This document shows, piece by piece, positions 9,373-19,752 of a DNA stretch of 64,000 nt (positions are counted from its first letter, which is position 1; each line of letters opens with the position of its first letter). The notes beneath the pieces are model-generated. The model saw nothing but the letters and a program-made list of their open reading frames with translations. It was not told the origin of the DNA and ran no database searches. The translations under genes were made by a program, and so were the position numbers. This stretch comes from an uncultured Pelagibacteraceae bacterium (GTDB taxonomy: Bacteria; Pseudomonadota; Alphaproteobacteria; Pelagibacterales; Pelagibacteraceae), in contig CABZPS010000001.1 of assembly GCA_902527635.1 (NCBI GenBank), positions 22,117 through 86,116 of the forward strand, given 5' to 3'.

Positions 9373-9457
9373 TGGTGGGCGAAGAGAGAATCGAACTCTC
9401 ACTTCTTACGAAACACGATTTTGAGTCGTGCGCGTCTACCGGTTCCGCCATTCGCCC
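9373..9457 (-). tRNA. tRNA-Leu (CAA), CCA encoded
   Basis: Minus strand GGGCGAATGGCGGAACCGGTAGACGCGCACGACTCAAAATCGTG...GAGTTCGATTCTC...TTCGCCCACCA; long variable arm. Confidence 0.93.
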
Positions 9458-9516
9458 ATAATTGTTTAATAATTTATTAAATAGTATAAGAACTAAAATT
9501 ATATTAAAACCAAAAA

Positions 9517-10122
9517 ATGTTTAACAATCTTTATAAAAAATGTTTAGATTTAGCAGCACACAAAAGTTCAAAGTACTACTTAGCAATTGTATCTTTTGTT
9601 GAAAGTTCTTTTTTTCCTATTCCTCCTGACGTTATGATTATACCAATGGTAATATCCAAAAAGAGTGATTTTATCAAAATCTTTCTAATATCTACGATTT
9701 TTTCTGTATTGGGTGGTATGTTAGGCTATTTAATTGGAGCTTTCTTTTTTGATTTTGGATCACAAATTTTGAATTTTTATGGATATGAAAATAAATTATC
9801 TAATATCAAAGAAAATTTAGTTAACAGTGATGGTTTTTATGCCTGGCTAGGTATACTTTTTTTAGCAGGATTTACACCTCTTCCCTATAAAGTTTTTACC
9901 ATTGCAAGTGGCTTAATAAATTTTAATTTTTTTATATTCATCGTTATTAGTTTGGTTTCAAGAGGGTTAAGATTTTTTATAGTCTCATACCTCTCTTATA
10001 AGTTTGGGAACCTATTTACTGAATTTATGGAAAAGTACGGGTCAAAATGGTTTACAATAATTGGATTATTAATTGTTATAGTTGGCTTATTGATTTATCT
10101 AATTATAAAATTTTATGTTTGA
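9517..10122 (+). CDS. DedA/YqaA family membrane protein
   Basis: 201 aa; SFVESSFFPIPPDVMIIPM, GFTPLPYKVFTIASG. Confidence 0.85.
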   Translation: MFNNLYKKCLDLAAHKSSKYYLAIVSFVESSFFPIPPDVMIIPMVISKKSDFIKIFLISTIFSVLGGMLGYLIGAFFFDFGSQILNFYGYENKLSNIKENLVNSDGFYAWLGILFLAGFTPLPYKVFTIASGLINFNFFIFIVISLVSRGLRFFIVSYLSYKFGNLFTEFMEKYGSKWFTIIGLLIVIVGLLIYLIIKFYV

Positions 10123-10600
10123 TTTAAAAAATGAATTCTATCTAAAAATTATTTTAATTATTAGCTTTACTGCATTAATTTTTGCCTATTTCGTAGAACA
10201 TATTTTGGGTCATCAACCATGTAATTTATGCATTATTGAAAGAATTCCTTATGGGATAAGTATAATCTTAATTGCAATAATTTTAATCATAAAGAAAAAT
10301 CAAAAATTTTTAACTTTGATGTTAATTCTTACCTTTGTCTTTTCGTTTACAATTTCTGTTTACCATTATGGAATTGAACAAGGTTTTTTTGAGGAATCAA
10401 CCGTATGTAATGTGAGAAATTTTACAGAAAATATGACTAAAGAAGATTTACTTAAAGAGTTGAGTAAAAAAACCATAAGCTGTAAAGATGTGACATTTAA
10501 GATTTTAGGACTATCACTAACAAGTATAAATGTTGTAATAAGTTTATTATTTATTATAACATTTATAAAAATTTTTATTAAATATGAAAAAAACAAGTAA
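10115..10600 (+). CDS. dsbB: Disulfide bond formation protein DsbB
   Basis: 161 aa; HILGHQPCNLCIIERIPYG, later Cys pair, four TM helices. Confidence 0.88.
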   Translation: MFDLKNEFYLKIILIISFTALIFAYFVEHILGHQPCNLCIIERIPYGISIILIAIILIIKKNQKFLTLMLILTFVFSFTISVYHYGIEQGFFEESTVCNVRNFTENMTKEDLLKELSKKTISCKDVTFKILGLSLTSINVVISLLFIITFIKIFIKYEKNK

Positions 10601-11114
10601 TAAAGTTGAAGAATTTATAAGAGTTGATCATGCAGGTGAAAGAGGGGCTGTCAAAATTTATGAAGGCCAGCTGTTGGCTTTAAATACAATTGTTAAGAAT
10701 GAGAAACTAAAAAAGACAATTGAAGACATGAAAGAACATGAGATAGAACATTGTCAATTTTTTGAAAATGAAATAAAAAAAAGAAATATTAAACCTACCA
10801 AATTTTTACCTTTATGGGACTTATTAGGTGTGGGTTTAGGATTTGGATCAACCATACTGGGTAAAAAAGCGGCAATGTTGTGTACTGCATCAGTTGAAGA
10901 AGTAATTGATAAACATTATTTAGATCAAATTAATCAATTAGGTCCAGAAGAAAAAGAGTTAAAAAAAAAAATAACTAAATTTAGACAAGATGAGCTAGAT
11001 CACAAAGATATAGCTTATGAAGAAGGTGCTTCAAAAAAAGGATTTTATTCAATCATGGATAAAATAATTAAAACTGGCTCAAAAATAGCAATTCGTATTT
11101 CAGAAAAAGTTTAA
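10584..11114 (+). CDS. coq7: Coq7-type demethoxyubiquinone hydroxylase
   Basis: 176 aa; IRVDHAGERGAVKIYEGQL, EHEIEHCQFF, SVEEVIDKHY, RQDELDHKDIA di-iron motifs. Confidence 0.92.
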   Translation: MKKTSNKVEEFIRVDHAGERGAVKIYEGQLLALNTIVKNEKLKKTIEDMKEHEIEHCQFFENEIKKRNIKPTKFLPLWDLLGVGLGFGSTILGKKAAMLCTASVEEVIDKHYLDQINQLGPEEKELKKKITKFRQDELDHKDIAYEEGASKKGFYSIMDKIIKTGSKIAIRISEKV

Positions 11115-11117
11115 ATC

Positions 11118-11687
11118 TTAAGCTTCAAGCTCAACATCCCAATACAAATAATCCATCCAGCTTTTATGAAGATAATTAGGAGGAAAATTCTTTCCGTTTC
11201 GATGAAGATCTTCTGTGGAAGGTTGATAAGGATACTGACTTAATTTCATTCCTGATGTTTTTAATAGTTTTCCACCTTTTTTCACATTACATTCAGAACA
11301 TGCTGTAACAACATTATCCCAGTTAGTTTCCCCTCCTTTTGATCTTGGTAACAAATGATCAAAAGTTAACTCCTCATCACTTCCGCAATATTGACAAGAA
11401 AATTTATCTCTCAAAAAAACGTTAAATCTTGTGAAGCTTGGTTTAGATTGTGGCACAATATAATTTTTTAAAGCAATGACACTTGGTAGCTGCATATTAA
11501 ATGATGGACTTCTAATAATTCTGTCATAACTACTTACAATTATGACTCTATCTAAGAAAACTGATTTAACAGTATCTTGCCAGGACCATAAAGATAAAGG
11601 ATAGTAACTTAGTGGTCTGTAATCTGCATTAAGAACTAATGCAGGGCATTTTTCCAAAGAAACATTCTGTTCAACAAAATTATTCAT
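11118..11687 (-). CDS. HNH endonuclease family protein
   Basis: CQYCGSDEELTFDHLLPRSKGGETNWDNVVTACSECNVKKG. Confidence 0.9.
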   Translation of the reverse strand: MNNFVEQNVSLEKCPALVLNADYRPLSYYPLSLWSWQDTVKSVFLDRVIIVSSYDRIIRSPSFNMQLPSVIALKNYIVPQSKPSFTRFNVFLRDKFSCQYCGSDEELTFDHLLPRSKGGETNWDNVVTACSECNVKKGGKLLKTSGMKLSQYPYQPSTEDLHRNGKNFPPNYLHKSWMDYLYWDVELEA

Positions 11688-11725
11688 TAGTTAATTTTAG
11701 CTTAATTAAAAAATAATTTCAATAA

Positions 11726-12385
11726 TTAGAGATTATTAAAATTTTTTTTAATAAAATTTAATCCTATGCTTGAAGCTTCAACTGGGATATGATGTCCACA
11801 ATTTTTTATAAGTCTTGTTTCAATATTAACAGCATTCCTGATAAAGAAATCCTTAGCTTCAAGCAAAAAGTTAGGTGTGACTATTTCATCTGTGTCACCA
11901 TGAATCATTAAAATATCTGCATCTACATTTTTTCTTTGAGCCAGATATTCTTGATTGATTATTTTACCAGAAAAACCTACCACACAGCTGTATCTTTGAT
12001 CAGAAATTAATCCTAGATTTAATGACATCATACATCCTTGACTAAAACCTGATAAACAAATCTTATCATTTGGCAAACTATATTCATTTTTAATTTCACT
12101 TATAAATTTATTTAATTTAGTTTCTGCTCTTTTTGATTCATTTAAAATATATTCTGGATCATCTCTTGATAAATCAAACCATTGATAACCTGAAGGATTG
12201 ATTTTACATTTTTCGTGTCCGTTTGGACAAATAAAAATTGTATTAGGTAAATGACGTTTCCAACCTAATGATAACATGCTAATATCTTTACCATCACCCC
12301 CATATCCATGGAGTAAAATTATTGCATTCTCAATTTGTAATCCATTTTCAGGTTTCAATATTGTTGAATCAAGACAAAATGTCAT
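11726..12385 (-). CDS. Alpha/beta hydrolase (phospholipase/carboxylesterase family)
   Basis: ILLHGYGGDGKD, CLSGFSQGCMMSLNLGL, MIHGDTDEIVTP, CGHHIP. Confidence 0.88.
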   Translation of the reverse strand: MTFCLDSTILKPENGLQIENAIILLHGYGGDGKDISMLSLGWKRHLPNTIFICPNGHEKCKINPSGYQWFDLSRDDPEYILNESKRAETKLNKFISEIKNEYSLPNDKICLSGFSQGCMMSLNLGLISDQRYSCVVGFSGKIINQEYLAQRKNVDADILMIHGDTDEIVTPNFLLEAKDFFIRNAVNIETRLIKNCGHHIPVEASSIGLNFIKKNFNNL

Positions 12386-12431
12386 AGTTTATAATTAATG
12401 TTTTTTTTTAAAAACACCCTACAATAAGAAA

Positions 12432-12635
12432 ATGATTTCTGGAATAATTTTAAAAGTTTTATCTATAGCACTATTAATTATTGTAGGAATAGTACTTATA
12501 CTTGGAATTGGAACTTTATTTAAAGGTGGAGAGACTAGTAAAAAATATTCAAATAAGTTAATGCAGTTGAGGGTAGTATTACAATTTATAGCTATTATCG
12601 TATTAGTGGGATTTGCATATTTCTTTAAAAATTAA
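12432..12635 (+). CDS. HIG1-domain-like twin transmembrane protein
   Basis: 67 aa; two TM helices around LFKGGETSKKYSNKLMQLRVVLQFIAI. Confidence 0.78.
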   Translation: MISGIILKVLSIALLIIVGIVLILGIGTLFKGGETSKKYSNKLMQLRVVLQFIAIIVLVGFAYFFKN

Positions 12636-13141
12636 TTGTAATTTTTTAGCCATTGAATAAATTTTTGTTCATTGAAGTCTATCGAACCAATAATCCTTGC
12701 AAACTCCTTTCCATCCTTATTTAGTAATATGGAAGTTGGAATCCCTCTTAACCCAAACTTTTTTGTTAAATTAATATTTTCATCAAAATATAAATCTAAA
12801 TTTTTTATATCTAAATCATCAAAAAATTTTTTAGCTTTCTTAATATTATCTTGTCCAACATTTACAGGAAAAATTTTAAGATTATTTAAATCTTTATTTG
12901 ATTTCAATAAATCTAATGATGGCATTTCTTCTTTGCATGGAGCGCACCAAGTTGCCCAAAAATTTAGTAATAAAATATTTCCATTGTAATTACTTAAATT
13001 TAATTGATTATTTTGATCATCTAAGAAGGTTAAATTTGTATATTCTTTTAATTCTTTATTAATTATAAGGTTTTTAATATTTGGGGTTTCGTTTGCAAAA
13101 GTATTTGAAATTAAAAATATAAATATTACTAAAAATCTCAT
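12632..13141 (-). CDS. TlpA-like thiol:disulfide oxidoreductase
   Basis: NFWATWCAPCKEEMPSLDLL with signal peptide. Confidence 0.9.
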   Translation of the reverse strand: MRFLVIFIFLISNTFANETPNIKNLIINKELKEYTNLTFLDDQNNQLNLSNYNGNILLLNFWATWCAPCKEEMPSLDLLKSNKDLNNLKIFPVNVGQDNIKKAKKFFDDLDIKNLDLYFDENINLTKKFGLRGIPTSILLNKDGKEFARIIGSIDFNEQKFIQWLKNYN

Positions 13142-13165
13142 ATTAAAAAGGTATAAATATTTATC

Positions 13166-14557
13166 ATGGTAAAAAATAAAAACAATAAGGCAATTTGGAA
13201 CAGCCGAATAAAAACAAAAACGTCTGTTCTCTACAAAAGATATGGGAGCTCAATTAACATTGATAAGAAACTTTTTAAAGAAGATATAATCGCATCTATC
13301 GCTCACGTAGAAATGCTTTTTAAACAAAAAATTATTTCTTTTAAAATTAAAAATAAAATTATCTATGGCCTTAATAAAATTGAAAAAGAGATTCTGAATA
13401 ATAAATTTGAATTTAATAAAGAATTTGAGGACATTCATATGAACATAGAAAAAAGACTCATGCAATTGATAGGTGACGATGCAGGCTACATTCATACGGC
13501 TAGATCAAGAAATGATCAAGTTATTACAGATTTAAAGATATGGATGAAATCAGCAACTCAAAATATAGACTTAAATTTAAAAAAATTGATTAAAACCAAT
13601 CTTAAGATTGCAGAAAAAAATATTAAAACTATTATGCCAGGTTTCACTCACCTAAAAAACGCTCAAGCTTTATCTTTAGGTCATTACTTATTGTCTCATG
13701 TTGAAATGTTTAATAGAGATAGAAAAAGATTTTTAAATAATTTGGAAAGTCTTAATGAAAATCCTCTTGGTGTGTGTGCATTAACGGGAACTTCTTTCAA
13801 TATAGATAGAAAACTTACAACAAAAAAATTAGGTTTTAAAAGTCCTACTAACAATTCTGTAGATACTATATCAGACAGAGATTTTGTTATAGACTTTTTA
13901 TATAGTTGTTCTGTATGCGCGATGCATATATCCAGAATAGCGGAGGAATTAATAATTTGGAACTCTGATGCTTTTAATTTAATAAATTTATCAGACAAGG
14001 TTGTAACTGGATCTTCCATTATGCCTCAAAAAAAAAATCCGGATATGCTAGAATTTTTGAGAGGAAAGACGGGAGGAGTATACGGCAATTTATTTTCAAT
14101 GTTAACTGTGCTTAAAGGTTTGCCGTTATCTTATTATAAAGATCTTCAGGAAGATAAAGAGATAATTTTTAAAACTAATGATACTTTAAATAATTGTTTG
14201 AAGATTCTTGATGAAATTTTAAATAATTTCAGTCCTAATAAAAAAAGAATGTTAGAGCTGGCCAGCAGTGGTTATATTACTGCGACCGATTTAGCTGACT
14301 ATATTGTTAAAAATCATTCTAAATCTTTCAGAGAAGCTTATCAAAAAACAGCCGCTATAATAAATATGGCTGAGAAAAGAAAAAAAAAACTTGATGAGTT
14401 AACATTATATGATTTAAAAAAAATCGAACCAAATTTGACAAAAGATGTTCTAAAAGTATTCAATTTAAATAATTCTGTAAATTCAAAGAAATCATATGGA
14501 GGAACTGCTTTTGATAATATTAAAAAAATGATAATAAAATATAAGAAACAATTATGA
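13166..14557 (+). CDS. argH: Argininosuccinate lyase
   Basis: DIHMNIEKRL, HTARSRNDQV, GSSIMPQKKNPD. Confidence 0.96.
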   Translation: MVKNKNNKAIWNSRIKTKTSVLYKRYGSSINIDKKLFKEDIIASIAHVEMLFKQKIISFKIKNKIIYGLNKIEKEILNNKFEFNKEFEDIHMNIEKRLMQLIGDDAGYIHTARSRNDQVITDLKIWMKSATQNIDLNLKKLIKTNLKIAEKNIKTIMPGFTHLKNAQALSLGHYLLSHVEMFNRDRKRFLNNLESLNENPLGVCALTGTSFNIDRKLTTKKLGFKSPTNNSVDTISDRDFVIDFLYSCSVCAMHISRIAEELIIWNSDAFNLINLSDKVVTGSSIMPQKKNPDMLEFLRGKTGGVYGNLFSMLTVLKGLPLSYYKDLQEDKEIIFKTNDTLNNCLKILDEILNNFSPNKKRMLELASSGYITATDLADYIVKNHSKSFREAYQKTAAIINMAEKRKKKLDELTLYDLKKIEPNLTKDVLKVFNLNNSVNSKKSYGGTAFDNIKKMIIKYKKQL

Positions 14558-14679
14558 CGAAAAAATTTTATCTTTTATTAATTATTTGCTTGCTAGTAAT
14601 GTCTTGTGGAAAAAGAGGAGATCCTACTTATAAAGAACCAACTTCCAGAATACCTTATTATGTTACAAAATATTCATGA
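14554..14679 (+). CDS. Small LptM/YifL-like lipoprotein, 41 aa
   Basis: MTKKFYLLLIICLLVMSCGKRGDPTYKEPTSRIPYYVTKYS; lipobox VMSC, CGKRGDP; ATGA overlaps with argH and lysA. Confidence 0.75.
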   Translation: MTKKFYLLLIICLLVMSCGKRGDPTYKEPTSRIPYYVTKYS

Positions 14680-15890
14680 GATATGTAAATAAAAATTTTT
14701 TTGTTGACGGTATTAAAGCATCTTATTTAGCCAAGAAATTTGGAACCCCACTTTATTGTTACTCATTGAAAAGGCTAGAGAATAATATTATAAATTTAAA
14801 AAAGAATTTTAAAAAAATTGACCCAATTATATGTTTCTCTGTAAAATCTAATCCCAATACAAGTCTGTTAAGCGAAATTAGCAAACAAGGTTTGGGAGCT
14901 GATGTTGTTTCAATTGGCGAACTAATGAAAGCCCTTAAGGCTGGTATTAAGCCAAAAAATATTGTTTTTTCAGGAGTTGGTAAAACTCAAGTTGAAATTG
15001 AATATGCAATAAAAAAAAAAATTTTACTTATAAATGCAGAGTCTAAAAATGAAATTTTACTAATAGAAAAAATTGCTAGGAAGCACAAAACTAAAGTTAA
15101 TATAGGCATAAGATTAAATCCAAATACTGACGCAAGAACTTTGAGCCAAATATCAACAGGAAAAAAAGAAAATAAATTTGGAGTTTCCGACAAAGTATTC
15201 CTGACACTTGTTAAATATGTGAAAAAATCTAAAAATTTAAATTTGAAATGCTTGAGTGTCCACATAGGAAGTCAAATCTTAGACTCTAAACCGTATGAAA
15301 AAATGCTGAAGATACTTGATAAAATTATAAAAAAAACCAAGTTCAATTTTGAATATATTGATTTAGGCGGTGGAATGGGAATTAGATACAATGATGAGAA
15401 GAAAACTTTAAATCTAGATAAATATTCTAATAGTATAAAAAAATTTTTAAAAAAAAATAAATCTAAAATTATAATAGAACCAGGTAGATCTATAATTGGT
15501 AATACAGGCGTTTTAATATCAAAAGTAATTTACAATAAAGAAGGATACAAAAAAAATTTTATAATATTAGATGCGGCTATGAATGATCTTATGCGGCCAG
15601 CCTTATATAACGCAAAACATCAGATTAAACCAGTTATAAAAAATAATGGCTATGCAAATAATGTTTATGAGTTTGTTGGTCCAATTTGTGAGAGCACTGA
15701 TAAATTTGGGTCATACAGAAAATTTCAAAAATTAAAAGAGGGCGATTTAATCATAATTTGCGATGTTGGAGCTTATGGGATATCCTTAAGCTCAAATTAT
15801 AATTTAAGACCCAAGCCAGCAGAAATATTAATTAAAAGATCAAAAGCTAGTGTGATCTCAAGAAGGCAGAAACTTATTGAAATAATATAA
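14676..15890 (+). CDS. lysA: Diaminopimelate decarboxylase
   Basis: CFSVKSNPN, SVHIGSQI, DLGGGMGI, EPGRSI, GPICESTDKFG. Confidence 0.96.
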   Translation: MRYVNKNFFVDGIKASYLAKKFGTPLYCYSLKRLENNIINLKKNFKKIDPIICFSVKSNPNTSLLSEISKQGLGADVVSIGELMKALKAGIKPKNIVFSGVGKTQVEIEYAIKKKILLINAESKNEILLIEKIARKHKTKVNIGIRLNPNTDARTLSQISTGKKENKFGVSDKVFLTLVKYVKKSKNLNLKCLSVHIGSQILDSKPYEKMLKILDKIIKKTKFNFEYIDLGGGMGIRYNDEKKTLNLDKYSNSIKKFLKKNKSKIIIEPGRSIIGNTGVLISKVIYNKEGYKKNFIILDAAMNDLMRPALYNAKHQIKPVIKNNGYANNVYEFVGPICESTDKFGSYRKFQKLKEGDLIIICDVGAYGISLSSNYNLRPKPAEILIKRSKASVISRRQKLIEII

Positions 15891-15902
15891 AGTTATCTGA
15901 AT

Positions 15903-16604
15903 ATGATAAGAAACTTTTTATTTTCATTTTTATTTTTTTTAGGAATTATTTTCATATCAATAATTTTTTTACCCTCACTTTTTTTACCACAAAAAATTTC
16001 TTTATTTGGTGGGAAACTTATGGGTTTTTGGTCTCAATATTGTCTGAAAATCATTCTATCAACCAAGATAGTTATTAAAGGAAAAGATAATATGGTAAGT
16101 AATAAAAAATTTTTTATTGCTTGTTCGCATCAATCAATGTTTGAAACTTTTTTCCTTCAAACGGTTTTTAATTCTCCAGTTTTTATTTTGAAAAAGGAAC
16201 TTATTAAGATACCTGTTTTTGGATGGTATTTAAAAAAGATAGGCTCTATCTCAATAAAACGAGATAAGATTACAAAAGAAAATCTCAATTTTTTTGAAGA
16301 TATTTCAGAAATAATCCAAAATTCTGAGAGACCAATAGTTATTTTTCCACAGGGGACAAGAGTATTACCTGATGATCGACCGCCCTTTAAAAAAGGAGCA
16401 TCACGAATTTATGAAAAATTAAATATTTTCTGTCAACCAATTGCAATCAATTCAGGTTATGTATGGCCTAAAAACGGTATTAAAAAAACTAATAAAGTAA
16501 TCACTATATCTATACTTGAGCCAATTAAACCTGGATTACAAAAAGAGGAATTTTTACAATTGCTTGAAAAAAAAATTTATGATGAGCTAGACTTAGTTTG
16601 TTAA
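15903..16604 (+). CDS. plsC: 1-acyl-sn-glycerol-3-phosphate acyltransferase
   Basis: ACSHQSMFETFF, FPQGTRVLPDDR. Confidence 0.88.
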   Translation: MIRNFLFSFLFFLGIIFISIIFLPSLFLPQKISLFGGKLMGFWSQYCLKIILSTKIVIKGKDNMVSNKKFFIACSHQSMFETFFLQTVFNSPVFILKKELIKIPVFGWYLKKIGSISIKRDKITKENLNFFEDISEIIQNSERPIVIFPQGTRVLPDDRPPFKKGASRIYEKLNIFCQPIAINSGYVWPKNGIKKTNKVITISILEPIKPGLQKEEFLQLLEKKIYDELDLVC

Positions 16605-17713
16605 CCTTTCATTGGCATTATAATAAAAATACTATCAAAATCACTAGGATCTTTAATTAAAACAGGTGAACCAGTATCATTAAAGTGTAATTCAATTATC
16701 TCTCCCTCAAGCTGCGATGCTACATCTATCAAGTACCTTGAGTTAAAACTAATTTCTAAATCATGATCAAATTTTATCACTAATGTTTCGTTACCATCAC
16801 CACTATTAGTATTGTTAACTGATAAATTCAGTGTATCTTTTGATAAATTGAATTTTACACCATCTTTTTTATCAAGAGACACAGATGCAACTCTATCAAC
16901 AGAGTTTAGAAATAATTTTAAATCAATTTCTAATTTTTTTTGATTATTTTTGGGGATTACTTGTATATAATTTGGGAATTTGCCATCGATAAGCTTTGAA
17001 ATAAGAATACTATTGCTTAATTCAAATTTAATTTTTGATTTCATATTTGAAATTTTTACTTCACCATCATAATTATCTAGAATAGTGCATAACTGAAAAA
17101 TAGTTTTTTTAGGTAAAATAATAGGCTCAAAGTCTATTTGTTTTTCTAATCTTATTTTAGAAATAGACATTCTATGACTATCAGTTGCAACTGCGGTTAA
17201 ATATTTTTTTTCATCAACCTCGGTTTGATGAAGATATATTCCACTTAAATAGTGTCTTGTTTCATCATTTGAAACTGAAAACTTACATTTATTTAATAAC
17301 TTGAGAAATTGTTTCGATTTTATTGAAAATTCGTTATGATTAAAGTTTTCATCTGTGGCAGGATATTCAGAGTGACTTATACAATTAAGATTAAAAATAG
17401 ATTTATCCGATTCTAGGTGGAGTTTATTTTTATCATTTAGAGTTAAGTTTATTTTTTTTCCAGATGAAATTTTTCTCACTATATCATACATAATTGATGA
17501 GGTAGTAGTAGTTTTGCCTTCCTCAACTACCTCAATGTTATTAATATGATGAATAAAAATTAGGTCTAAGTCAGTCGCAGTCAAAATTAATTTTGAGTTA
17601 TGTGCGCTTAAAAGAATATTAGATAAAATTGGTAATGTACTTCTTTTTTCAATAACTCCTTGGCAATAATTTAACGCTTGTTGTAAATCCTGTTGGTTTA
17701 CACTAAATTTCAT
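16601..17713 (-). CDS. dnaN: DNA polymerase III beta clamp
   Basis: MKFSVNQQDLQQALNYCQGVIEKRSTLPILSNILL...; C-terminal SPVLIKDPSDFDSIFIIMPMKG. Confidence 0.96.
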   Translation of the reverse strand: MKFSVNQQDLQQALNYCQGVIEKRSTLPILSNILLSAHNSKLILTATDLDLIFIHHINNIEVVEEGKTTTTSSIMYDIVRKISSGKKINLTLNDKNKLHLESDKSIFNLNCISHSEYPATDENFNHNEFSIKSKQFLKLLNKCKFSVSNDETRHYLSGIYLHQTEVDEKKYLTAVATDSHRMSISKIRLEKQIDFEPIILPKKTIFQLCTILDNYDGEVKISNMKSKIKFELSNSILISKLIDGKFPNYIQVIPKNNQKKLEIDLKLFLNSVDRVASVSLDKKDGVKFNLSKDTLNLSVNNTNSGDGNETLVIKFDHDLEISFNSRYLIDVASQLEGEIIELHFNDTGSPVLIKDPSDFDSIFIIMPMKG

Positions 17714-19121
17714 TTTCTTTATTATTGTACAATATTTGGTTTTTTAACTTATCTATATTTTCAGCCATCTCTTTGTCGTTCCCTTTTAGTTTCTCAATAG
17801 TTTTTACTGAATGAATTATAGTGGTGTGATCTCTATTTGAAAATTCTCGACCTATCTCTGGTAAAGATTTTGGTGTTAATATTTTTGTAAGATATATAGC
17901 TGTTTGTCTAGGTCTTACTAAATATCTTGATCTTCTTGAGGATAACATTTCGTTTTTACTAATTTTAAAAAATTTGCACACCAAAGTTTGTATCAAATCA
18001 ATTGTAACTTTATTTTCATTTATATTTAACAGATCTTTTAAAACGACTTTTGTCTCTGCTAAATTGGGTAATTTGTTGTAAATTCTTGAAAAAGAAATTA
18101 AACGATTAATAGCCCCAACTAACTCTCGTATACTGTTAGAAATTTCAAGACTAATAAAATCTCTAATTTCACTTGGAATATCTATTTTATCTGGATAAAG
18201 TTTATTCAACTCTTCAATTTTTTTCTCAATTATATTTTTTCTTAATTCAAAATCAGGTTTTTGAATATCAACAACTAACCCACCAGAGAACCTGGATTTT
18301 ATCCTCTCTTGAATTCTAGATAGTTTATTTGGAGGTCTATCTGCAGATACTATAATTTGACTACCTTTTTCTAATAAGGCATTAAAAGTATGAAAAAACT
18401 CTTCTTGCATGGCTTCTTTTCCGTTCATAAACTGTATATCATCTATAAGTAATATATCTGTATTTCGAAAATATTCTTTGAATTTTACCATATCATTTGC
18501 CTTTATCGATTTAATAAATTGGTACATAAATCTTTCGGCTGGAATAAACATTACTTTCTTCTTCTTTTTTAATTCAAAACCTATTGCATTCAATAGATGT
18601 GTTTTACCCATCCCAACACCACCATAAATATACAACGGATTATACTGTGAAATATTTTCAGTAACTTTTAATGAAGCTTCGTAAGCAAGTTTATTACTTC
18701 TGCCAGTTATAAAATTTTCGAATCTTTTGTTATAATCAACACGATTATATTGTAGAAGAGAGTCCTTTAAAAAAGATATATTTTCACTTTTTTTCGGTAG
18801 TATATTATTAACATCATCTTTTTCAGAATTTTTATTTTTTTCTATAATTCTGAATTCAATTCTAGTTAAATCTTTTTTAAGTCTTTTTACGATTTGTAAA
18901 ATTTGATCTAAATATCTTGAAGTTATCCAATCTCGTATAAATCTAGTCGGTACCGATATTAATATATAGCTGCTAAATTCCTCAATAAAGTCAATTTTTT
19001 TTAACCAACTTTCATAAACCTCGGACCCTAATTTCTTTCTCATATCATTTTGAACTAGTTCCCAATCCAACTTATTTAATTTCGATTTGTTTAAATCTTG
19101 ATTTTTGTAGGTATTTTCCAT
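17703..19121 (-). CDS. dnaA: Chromosomal replication initiator DnaA
   Basis: NPLYIYGGVGMGKTHLLNAIG, DILLIDDIQF, RPRQTAIYLTKILTPKSLPEIGREFSNRDHTTIIHSVKTI. Confidence 0.97.
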   Translation of the reverse strand: MENTYKNQDLNKSKLNKLDWELVQNDMRKKLGSEVYESWLKKIDFIEEFSSYILISVPTRFIRDWITSRYLDQILQIVKRLKKDLTRIEFRIIEKNKNSEKDDVNNILPKKSENISFLKDSLLQYNRVDYNKRFENFITGRSNKLAYEASLKVTENISQYNPLYIYGGVGMGKTHLLNAIGFELKKKKKVMFIPAERFMYQFIKSIKANDMVKFKEYFRNTDILLIDDIQFMNGKEAMQEEFFHTFNALLEKGSQIIVSADRPPNKLSRIQERIKSRFSGGLVVDIQKPDFELRKNIIEKKIEELNKLYPDKIDIPSEIRDFISLEISNSIRELVGAINRLISFSRIYNKLPNLAETKVVLKDLLNINENKVTIDLIQTLVCKFFKISKNEMLSSRRSRYLVRPRQTAIYLTKILTPKSLPEIGREFSNRDHTTIIHSVKTIEKLKGNDKEMAENIDKLKNQILYNNKENEI

Positions 19122-19196
19122 ATTCGTGAAGAGATATCAGTAAGAGCTATAATAAAAATTATTTCAACAAAATATTTTATAAATTCAAAAAAAAAT

Positions 19197-19400
19197 AAAA
19201 TCTACGATTGTGCAGTGTCAAAATTAAAAAAAAAGAAAAATTAAAATCTAGGATTGTGTAAAATTTTTTTTAAATAAAAAAATTTTTTATTTTTTTTAGA
19301 AAATTTTATTAATAAAATTTGTGATTGAATTAAAATAGTTTGCAATATTTACTAAATCTAAATATTGTGTAGTATGTAGTCCTAGTTATAGATTTTGTAG
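19197..19400. promoter_or_regulatory. AT-rich repeat cluster upstream of dnaA (candidate dnaA control region or origin element)
   Basis: AAAATCTAcgATTGTG (19197-19212), AAAATCTAggATTGTG (19243-19258), related AAATCTAaatATTGTG (19354-19369), inverted half TAGATTTT near 19389. Confidence 0.4.
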
Positions 19401-19439
19401 ATCCTGAGGTTGTATATTTTAAACAACTTACAATATAAA

Positions 19440-19700
19440 TTATATTGATGATATTTTTTTCGTTATCCTTGAAATATTCCTTGAAGCATTTTGTTTTTTA
19501 ATTATCCCAGTTTTGGCGATCTTCATTAATTCAGAATTCAACTTGGGTAAGAATTTCAAAGCTTCTGGCTTATTTTTTTTTTCTATTAGAAGACTCATCT
19601 TCTTTATTGCGTTTTTATACCTACTTTTTCTAATTTTGTTTACAGAAGTTTGTTTTGATATTCTTCGTATTTTTTTAATTGCAGATTTTGTATTAGCCAT
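19440..19700 (-). CDS. rpsT: 30S ribosomal protein S20
   Basis: MANTKSAIKKIRRISKQTSVNK...; the ORF-track start (19739) is 13 codons upstream of the conserved MANTKSA start. Confidence 0.92.
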   Translation of the reverse strand: MANTKSAIKKIRRISKQTSVNKIRKSRYKNAIKKMSLLIEKKNKPEALKFLPKLNSELMKIAKTGIIKKQNASRNISRITKKISSI

Positions 19701-19752
19701 TTTCGAAGGGGGTATAACTTGTGAAATAGTATCGGTCAATCAAATAATTCAT

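Noticed and set aside
13696-14019. 107-aa minus-strand ORF inside argH
   Set aside because: Antisense shadow of argH.
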